Part shown: positions 57,031 through 64,000 of the stretch, one piece after another | Numbering within the stretch: the stretch's first letter is position 1 | How the letters are laid out: each line of letters starts with the position of its first letter | Origin: Ottelia alismoides | Lineage: Eukaryota > Streptophyta > Magnoliopsida > Alismatales > Hydrocharitaceae | Reading direction: 5' to 3' | Assembly (NCBI GenBank): GCA_037367405.1 | Contig: JAZKJV010009784.1 | Location: forward strand, 806,001 to 870,000 | DNA: 64,000 nucleotides | The notes under the pieces: model-generated | The model's input: the letters and a program-made list of their open reading frames with translations, nothing else | Told to the model about the DNA's origin: nothing | Database searches by the model: none | Position numbers and translations under genes: made by a program

Positions 57031-59595
57031 ATATAAAAAGTAACCTATAATAATTTAGCAACAAAAATGAAATAAAAGTAGTATTAAAATACTACATAAA
57101 ATAACAAATAATATTCATGTTTTGAATTTTATTTAATTAAATCATTTATTATTTTATTTTTAATTTGCTTTTCTTTTAGTTTCTATTTTGTCATTTAGAG
57201 GGTGGCGTAGAGGGGATGCAACATTGGTTGACTCGACAGTCAATTGTTCTATTGCGCCCCTAGGTCTGTCAGACCTCACTGACCACCTACTTCCTCGGAT
57301 TTTCCCTATCTTTCCTTTCACTTTTAGAGCTTTATTTCTTCGTCATTTTTTGCTCGACCAGTGGTATTTCACATTACATTGATTCCTCGATCGATGGATC
57401 ATGGTATCGATTCATGTCTCTGGTCAAAGTCCTCCTTGTACAAATACATCTCCACTGCTGTCCTTTGATTTTTGATCATGTTTCTACCTCGAAATCCCCT
57501 AATTTCTTGTGCATCAACTCACTTGTGATAACGACAAGCTCACCGACCATTTGGGCATGGAGGAAGAGGTTCTGGAGGTAGATATCCAAGCTCACCATGC
57601 CTCATCGCCGCATCTCCACCTGACTCCCTCTTCCTCGAGGTAGATCCATAAATTTCAGGTTCTTTTCATTCCTAGGGATATTATTAGTCTATTACATCGT
57701 TTATTTACTATCAATTTCGCATTACATTTCGTTAAATCCTCGGATCTAAGTTCTTCGGAGCTCCATCTCCGACTGCTGTTTCATTATGATTTGACCATTC
57801 TCCAACCCGCCTAACACCTCCACCTCATACCCCTTTCGCTTCTCTACACCCAGGTACCTTCATTCCCTCTGATTGTTCTCGAATCAGTGAATCCGGCCTT
57901 TCTTCATCCACCATCCATTCGAAGGTCTCTTCCATGCATCACCTTCATACATTTTAGCCCTAAATTGATCCTTGGACCTCACTTTTTGTGCGTATGAACT
58001 AACCTTGCAGGTCTAGATGGTCCAAAGCCTCAACCGAGGTAATTTTGGTTACCTAAGAGGTTCCTGCTACCCTGCATCTTCTCCGACCTCCTGAGCTCCT
58101 TCGCAAAGCTCCGGACCTCAGTAGATCATACCGGCAATTGCGTGACACCACCATGAAGCTTTTACCCATCTTCAACACCTGAGACTACCATAGGAGGGAG
58201 CGGTACCTGATCGAAGCTCGGATGGTCTTGTGTTCTTCCCCTTTCTTCCATAGGATCCACAACTGTTCGATCGAAGTCCTTCTCCAGATTGCCATTGGAT
58301 CTGAGTGCCATCAGAATTCCTATCAACCGCCAAGATCTAATCTCATCCATTCACACAAACGAAGATGCATCGACCGTCGAGGGGCCGACATGTGGATAAG
58401 TGAAGAGATCTCAACCATTCGCCCAAGCACCATTGGGAGTAATAATGCAATATACCCCCTTGGTTTTTGTATTTTTTAGTCTAAAAAATTTTATTTGTAG
58501 TTATAATACTTTTGTAAAATTTGTAAGTTGATCTCTGAGCTTTTATTAATTGCACATAGGTCCCTCACCACGTCACCTCACGTGCACATACACGTGAGGG
58601 GCTCGCTTTTTGCAAGGGATCTCTTGCGGGTTTTGTTATTATTCAGTCTGGGAACTTTTTGATTAAGTGTAAAACTTTGGTTAATTTGATATTAAACCCT
58701 AGATATTTTTGGATCATATATACCCCTACCAAGTGTATTAAATTAAATACCATAGGGATTTTTATTGAGGCCATTAAGCTTTTATTTTATGTTATGGATC
58801 ACATTTCAAATTTACTTAAATTACGTTTAGATCCCTGTCAGCCTATTAGTTTTTATTTATTGTATTTTTCTCATTTGAAACTTTATTTTGCATCCAAAAA
58901 TTGTAAGAAAATTACTTTAAGTGTTTGAAAATTTATTAAATCATGCATATTTTTTACATAGTTTGTATAATTAAATTTTTATTTTTAAAAATTCAAAAAT
59001 AAATTTATTTCCCATTTTCATAAGAAAATACATAAAAATTATAAAAATATTTTAAAAAAACTCTAAAAAATTATAGTAGCTTTATTATTGTATTTTACCA
59101 CTATAAACAAAAAATGACTAAAAATCTCAACAGAAAACACACAAATTTAAAATCCCAAAATCTCTTATATAAAAAATATTCAAAAATATAAAAATATCCT
59201 TTTCTATTTATGTATTTTTATATTATATAATATATATTATATATTAAAAATAATTTTTGAAAATTTTGAGGTGTTTACCTATTTTTAATTTCCAAAACAA
59301 TCCGGCCTTGCATTTTTATTCATTGTTTGCCATTTTTATTCAAATATGAAAAAATTAGCAAAAATAAAAAGAAAAAATTACATAAATAGAACAAAATATA
59401 AAAAGACATTTTTTACATATTTTATGCATTTATAGCTATATCAATATATAGTAGTCTACATTATATATATAGATATATTTACATATATTATTACTATTAA
59501 AACTACAAAAATACTTTAAAAACCATAAAAAAAATAAAAAAAGACTGCACTTATGTATTTTTATGATTTTTATATTATATATATTTATGTCTTAT
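57031..59595. other. Intergenic; GC-richer island then very AT-rich
   Basis: 57180-58450 is less AT-rich and contains short open frames with no recognised homology. Read on the minus strand, its ordering (ggtatatt..., then gatctcttcacttatccaca, then a tcggcccctcgacgg block) is LTR- or promoter-like. 58490-59590 is extremely AT-rich with no feature. Confidence 0.35.
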
Positions 59596-59605
59596 ATATC
59601 TATTA

Positions 59606-59988
59606 GGGTTTAATGTGGCTGCCCCTAAGGGGGAGCTAACTTGGCTCCCCTCGTGCCATTTCACTCATTTTTTATGTTTTTTGAAAATTTCTTCCGTGAA
59701 TATTCATCACCATATCCCTATATTATGCTATTAAAATCTCGTGCGAAACAGAGACTCCTGTGGCCTCCATCTAGACAGTCATTTTTTAACGGTAACAGAA
59801 TTGCTAAAAACGACCACGTCTGGATGGAGGCCGTATGAGTATATGTTTCACACGAAATTTTAATAGCATAATATAGGGATATATTGATGAAAGTCCATGG
59901 AAGAAATTTTCAAAAAAAATTAAAAAGGGGGAAAATGGGGTGGGGGAGCCAAGTTAGCTCCCTCTCAAGGGGGCAGTCCCATTTTACC
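59606..59988. mobile_element. 383-bp foldback MITE, Mutator-like
   Basis: Flanked by a perfect 10-bp direct repeat, atatctatta (59596-59605 and 59989-59998). Ends are inverted: GGGTTTAATGTGGCTGCCCC and, read inward from the right, GGTAAAATGGGACTGCCCCC. Inverted similarity continues almost to the centre (gagctaacttggctccc; tatgctattaaaat; gcctccatctagac / gtctggatggaggc), so the element can fold into one long hairpin. The target duplication length (9-11 bp is typical) points to a Mutator-like source transposase. No coding capacity. Confidence 0.88.
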
Positions 59989-59998
59989 ATATCTATTA

Positions 59999-60548
59999 TA
60001 TACTACATATTATCTATATATCTTATATATACAAACTAGATATATTAAAAAGAAAACAAAAGTAAAAATAAAAAAAATATAAAAATATAAAAATTCAAAA
60101 TATGTAAACTAAAAAATATAGAATATTAGAATCCCACAAACATTCAAAAATCCCTATAAAAACACAAAAAACCTTTATTGTCTTTTTAGCTAATTTTTGT
60201 GATCTATCCTTGTTGCTCCTTTGTGGTTCGACCCATAAACTTGCATACTATACCATATTATAGGGTATAATAAATTTTAGCTCACTATTATCCATTGCTT
60301 GAACATCATAGATTAATTATAGATTGCACCAACTAATTGTACAAAGAACAACACATAAACCCTAAATTTTTATTCATTAATAATAGACTTTTGGGACCTA
60401 TTTTGTTGTCTTATTTTTACATCTCAAATGAATAAACCATCTATAATATATACATAAAAATACAATGAAAAACACATAATTAATTTCACTAAAAACTAAT
60501 ACACAGTGTACCCAAGACACACAGAATAAAAAGCTGCAAAGACAAGCA
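59999..60548. other. AT-rich intergenic sequence
   Basis: Nothing recognised. Confidence 0.5.
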
Positions 60549-61872
60549 TTGCTTGGGTTGGACCCACGCTTCCACTACGCTTCCGTCATATATAAACAAC
60601 CATTTCTTAAGACTAAGGATATCTTATGTTTACCTCAAAAATATTTCAATATAATAGTATTTCAACATATGGACATGCTTCATTCAATTAATACAATATG
60701 AATATTATGAAGCTTCATGAATTGCTTGAGTATAGACAACAGAATGATGACACTCCTCATATCTACATCCATATAAACTCTTAAAGACTTTTATTCAAGT
60801 AGGTACTCAAACATTTTGAGTACATCTTTTCTTATTGAGCTACCATTCTGCATAATACAATGAACCATGTCATTCGTGATTAAATGTTGAGAGCACATAT
60901 GTCTGCCAAAACATCTTCTAGGGTTTATAAGGACTTTCAGTAATTATGATCATCATCGACATGATACTTCCAAAGCACATTCTATGAGAGATTAAGACAA
61001 TAGAAACATACAAATGAAAGGTTGTTGTTTTATTATCTTCTTTATTGTCATTCCTCATTATCATGAGGAAACTTGCACATTGTAACCACATACATTACAT
61101 GTTCAACTGCAAGTACAATATCTTGATCATGGATCCTATCTATGATATTTTAGTTATTATTTAGTATAGTTTTGAGTGGATTTGATACATGTTATATAAA
61201 ATAAGATAATTTGCATAAATACATATTTTAACTTTGATTAAGGATTTTATATCAAAGTTGTCTTGCCTTTTCAAATTTGAAAGTTCATTTCCTTAATCAC
61301 TTTTCAAAGTAAGAGACATATTTACCATTATATCTCTAGCAAGATCTGGGATCTCCTTCTTACCTTTGTTGCATCCCCAAAATATGAGAAACTGCAACTC
61401 AGATAAAAAAGAAGTAGGAACTCGTTCTGCCTTTCATGTCCAACTTGTATTTTCCAATCGGTCTTTAACTCCCGGGCCACCACCCCTAAGGTGATGTTGA
61501 CATGTTGTTAATCGAACCAACCATCAACATGATTAAAACTTACTATGCGCAATCCAATATTGCCTCAATATAGAGGAACCGATATTGGGGTTACTGCACA
61601 TATGACCTTACTCTTTCGAGAAGCAAAGATCCTGATCTGTGTGTGCTTGTATGCAGAGCTGTCACCTTTGGACAGATGTCTCCTACATACAATCTATGAT
61701 GATGGAAACTTTTATCCTTGATGAGAGACCATGGATGTCATTTATATCATCCGTCATATCATATTCAAATTTTATTCTGTGAATCATATTCACATAATCA
61801 ATTCTTTCAAGGGAATTACACCACTATTCATAATATTATTGGATCTTAATTAATTTTAATCATATTAAATCT
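60549..61872 (-). mobile_element. Element C: fragment of the long-LTR copia family
   Basis: Corresponds to about 36266-37680 of element A and 48545-49880 of B: gggttggacccacgcttcc, tatataaacaaccatttctt, gcatttgataca-type sequences through cgagaagcaaag (61618) and gagaccatggatgtcat (61725). It has no LTRs, primer site or RT, and both ends stop inside the internal region. More diverged than A and B are from each other; a relic of deletion. Confidence 0.75.
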
Positions 61873-64000
61873 CGGAGCTCCACACATTGTTAGATGTGAT
61901 GCAAGGCTTAGGAAGACCTTAGAACTCCTTCTCCGATCACCTCTCTTCCTCACGGTTGCTCTACCTCCCTCGTCTGTCATCTGAAGAAGGAGTTTGGAAC
62001 TTTGGAAGTTGGGGTTTCAATCAGTTGGAATAGGAAGTGATTGGTTTTTGCCAACTTTAGTGGATTAAATAGGATAATTAGAAGGTAGTTGGGTAGATTT
62101 GGATGAACGGAGTGCATTAGGGATGATCAAGCTATAAGGTCAAAGGGTTAGATGGGAGTTAGGTTGGCAATCAATGGTTGGATAATTCAACGATGATAGG
62201 TTTGTTTAATAGCTAGAACATAATGGTTCTTGATGAGGATGGCTGTGGTGTTGACAAATGTCAATTCCAAGAGCTTAAGTACTTGTAAAACGTATGTTAA
62301 ATAGTAAATAAAGTTTATTTAAAATGATGTGAAACAAAAATCTATATAATTAAATTGTCTAAATTACGATATATTATAACGATCATACTTACATATATTT
62401 TATAATATATATATATAAATATCATTACATATACATATAATGTGTATTATAAATAGGAATTATATTTTTTAATAAAAGGCACTATTTTTATATTTATTAA
62501 TTTATATAAGAATAAATAAGGCTTGTCTAAATTTTTATATATTTTTAATAATTTACTTTACATGGATTAATAATTACTCGTATATACAGTGTAGTTCAAT
62601 TTTACCTATTTTTCGGAGTTTTTTATTATTTAAAATATTAAATAGTGATTATTATTTTGTATTTTATTTTATAAATAAACTATAAGATCGCAAAATAATT
62701 AAAAATTCTAAATCGATTATACTATAACTAATATATAGAAAGTAAATTAAACAACTCAGAAACTCAGTTGTCATTAGGTCCAAAAAATGACTTTTTGCAA
62801 ATGGAATTCGTATTCAATGAAATAAAAAATATGTTGATTATATCAAAATTAGAGGACAACTATAATTCTAGTTCATCATGTGTAGAGACATTATTTCTGA
62901 TATAACAACCTCGATAAGAAATGTTGATATGGATACAAAGGATACGATTCAAATAACACTTATAAATGTAACTGAAAATATTATTAAAATACATCTACAA
63001 TAGGGTTTTATTGAAAATGTTAGAAAAATCGGGAAAATAACAAATATTTCTTGGTTTCAATAATGGGACGTAAAATCCTTCATTAGTCAGAGAATTTTGT
63101 CTCTTGAACTTTAAAGGTGAGTAGAGTGAAATTGGAGTTTGTATGACGAGGTCATGAGGTTCGGAAGTTGGGAAATTGACAATTTGAAGTTCTGATTTCT
63201 TGGCATATATACAAGTTGCATTTTTTTACTTATTTTTGTATTTATGTATACATATATTTATTTACACAATAGTTAACCCAAAAGCATGCCATTCGATTCA
63301 GAACATCTAAAAAGTACATGGCATACAATGCAAATAACCCAAAAGTCATGTGTACATACATGTGCTAAAAACTGAGAGGGACTAAAGTGCAAATATAAAA
63401 AATATAAGGTCTAAAATGTAAAGTGTCTCAACTACAATATTTATTTAATGGACTAAAGCTAAATGTAGAAACAAGCAGGGGCTAAAAGGAAATATACCCT
63501 TGTAGGACATGTGGCGTGCGTGGAGAAGGGCGCTGGCGTATGACTCTGATCATCCTGTTGCTGCAGATCTGACAGTTAGAGAATGTCAGGGACATGCGGT
63601 CAGATGCATCAGATTTAATGGCTGAAAGGCTGCCGTGGTCGACGGCTCAGATGCGATATGGAAGAGCGGGTATCATCCAACGACGGAGGATGGGTCTACA
63701 AGAACTCCTCCTAAGCGACCTTCGATCAACCAGGGGAGAAGATCCATCGACCTGAAGGCTCCGGCAGCTTCGTGGAAGCACTACACGTTAGACTGGGAGC
63801 TCTGATGACGGTGGCGACAGTCGGATGAGTGTGGCAGTGAAGGGGGTCCTGGAGAAGCTCCACTTGAGCAATAGGTTGGCCAAATGGGGTCTCCTAAGTG
63901 TGCGAACTTCTATAAGAGGCACAACGCTCGAAGGTGAAGCTTCAACGATGGATTATTGCATAAGGGACAAAAGGAAGCGAAGGGGAATGGGCTTTTGGTC
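61873..64000. other. Intergenic; GC-rich segment at window end
   Basis: 61873-63480 has no recognised feature and is mostly AT-rich. 63490-64000 is GC-richer, with a TATA-like tataagagg at 63911-63919. The order (gggctaaaaggaaatatacc, cgtgcgtgg, gacggctcagatg, then the TATA motif) resembles a plant LTR or promoter cut off by the window edge. No frame identified. Confidence 0.35.

Noticed and set aside
1..64000. CRISPR arrays, bacterial operons, phage or defence systems
   Set aside because: No spaced identical repeats or bacterial genes; everything recognised is plant nuclear and retrotransposon-type.

Overview
This is plant nuclear DNA, most likely from a flowering plant with a repeat-rich genome. 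It carries plant-type Ty1/copia and chromodomain Ty3/gypsy retrotransposons, L1-type and RTE-type LINEs, a tRNA-derived SINE, hAT-like and Mutator-like non-autonomous DNA transposons, and one host gene with introns that encodes a plant NF-YC histone-fold transcription factor. A monocot is possible from the NF-YC style, but I cannot place the species. There are no bacterial genes, operons or CRISPR arrays.

Layout. 1-2549: 3' part of a copia element (+) ending in a short 3' LTR. 2550-6705: LINE debris, two L1-type pieces followed by two RTE-type 3' ends. 7441-8428: hAT-like element carrying a SINE whose tail matches the RTE LINE 3' end. 8637-9334: two phase-compatible candidate exons of an unrecognised gene. 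12147-17239: chromodomain gypsy element lacking most of gag, with a small MITE in its integrase. 17240-18410: another L1 fragment. 18479-19930: hAT-type non-autonomous element with an 8-bp target duplication and a 250-bp alternating CG/CA tract. 20367-21969 (-): NF-YC gene. 22199-22777: second hAT-like element. 23221-23640: degenerate 84-87-bp tandem repeat. 24294-28788 (-): truncated copia element.

29096-53456 is dominated by two full-length members (A and B, both on the minus strand) of one copia family with very long LTRs of about 2.6 kb. A carries a nested 1.77-kb solo LTR with a perfect 5-bp target duplication. B has a 1.63-kb foreign segment in its 3' LTR that ends in a 63-bp hairpin. 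A third fragment (C) of the family is at 60549-61872. Between them lie a stub of the 24294-24521 LTR family (53457-53595), a decayed RTE LINE (54398-56745) with an inverted partial copy beside it, and a 383-bp foldback MITE with a perfect 10-bp target duplication.

Functionally, only NF-YC looks like a live gene. All transposon reading frames are broken. The most informative observation concerns A and B: their 5' and 3' LTRs match each other within each element better than between elements, as expected for separate insertions, yet both carry the same two stop codons in reverse transcriptase. This suggests the family was already defective and was copied by enzymes supplied in trans. All comparisons were made by eye; no alignment or database search was run. 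I did not find a clearly new biological system.
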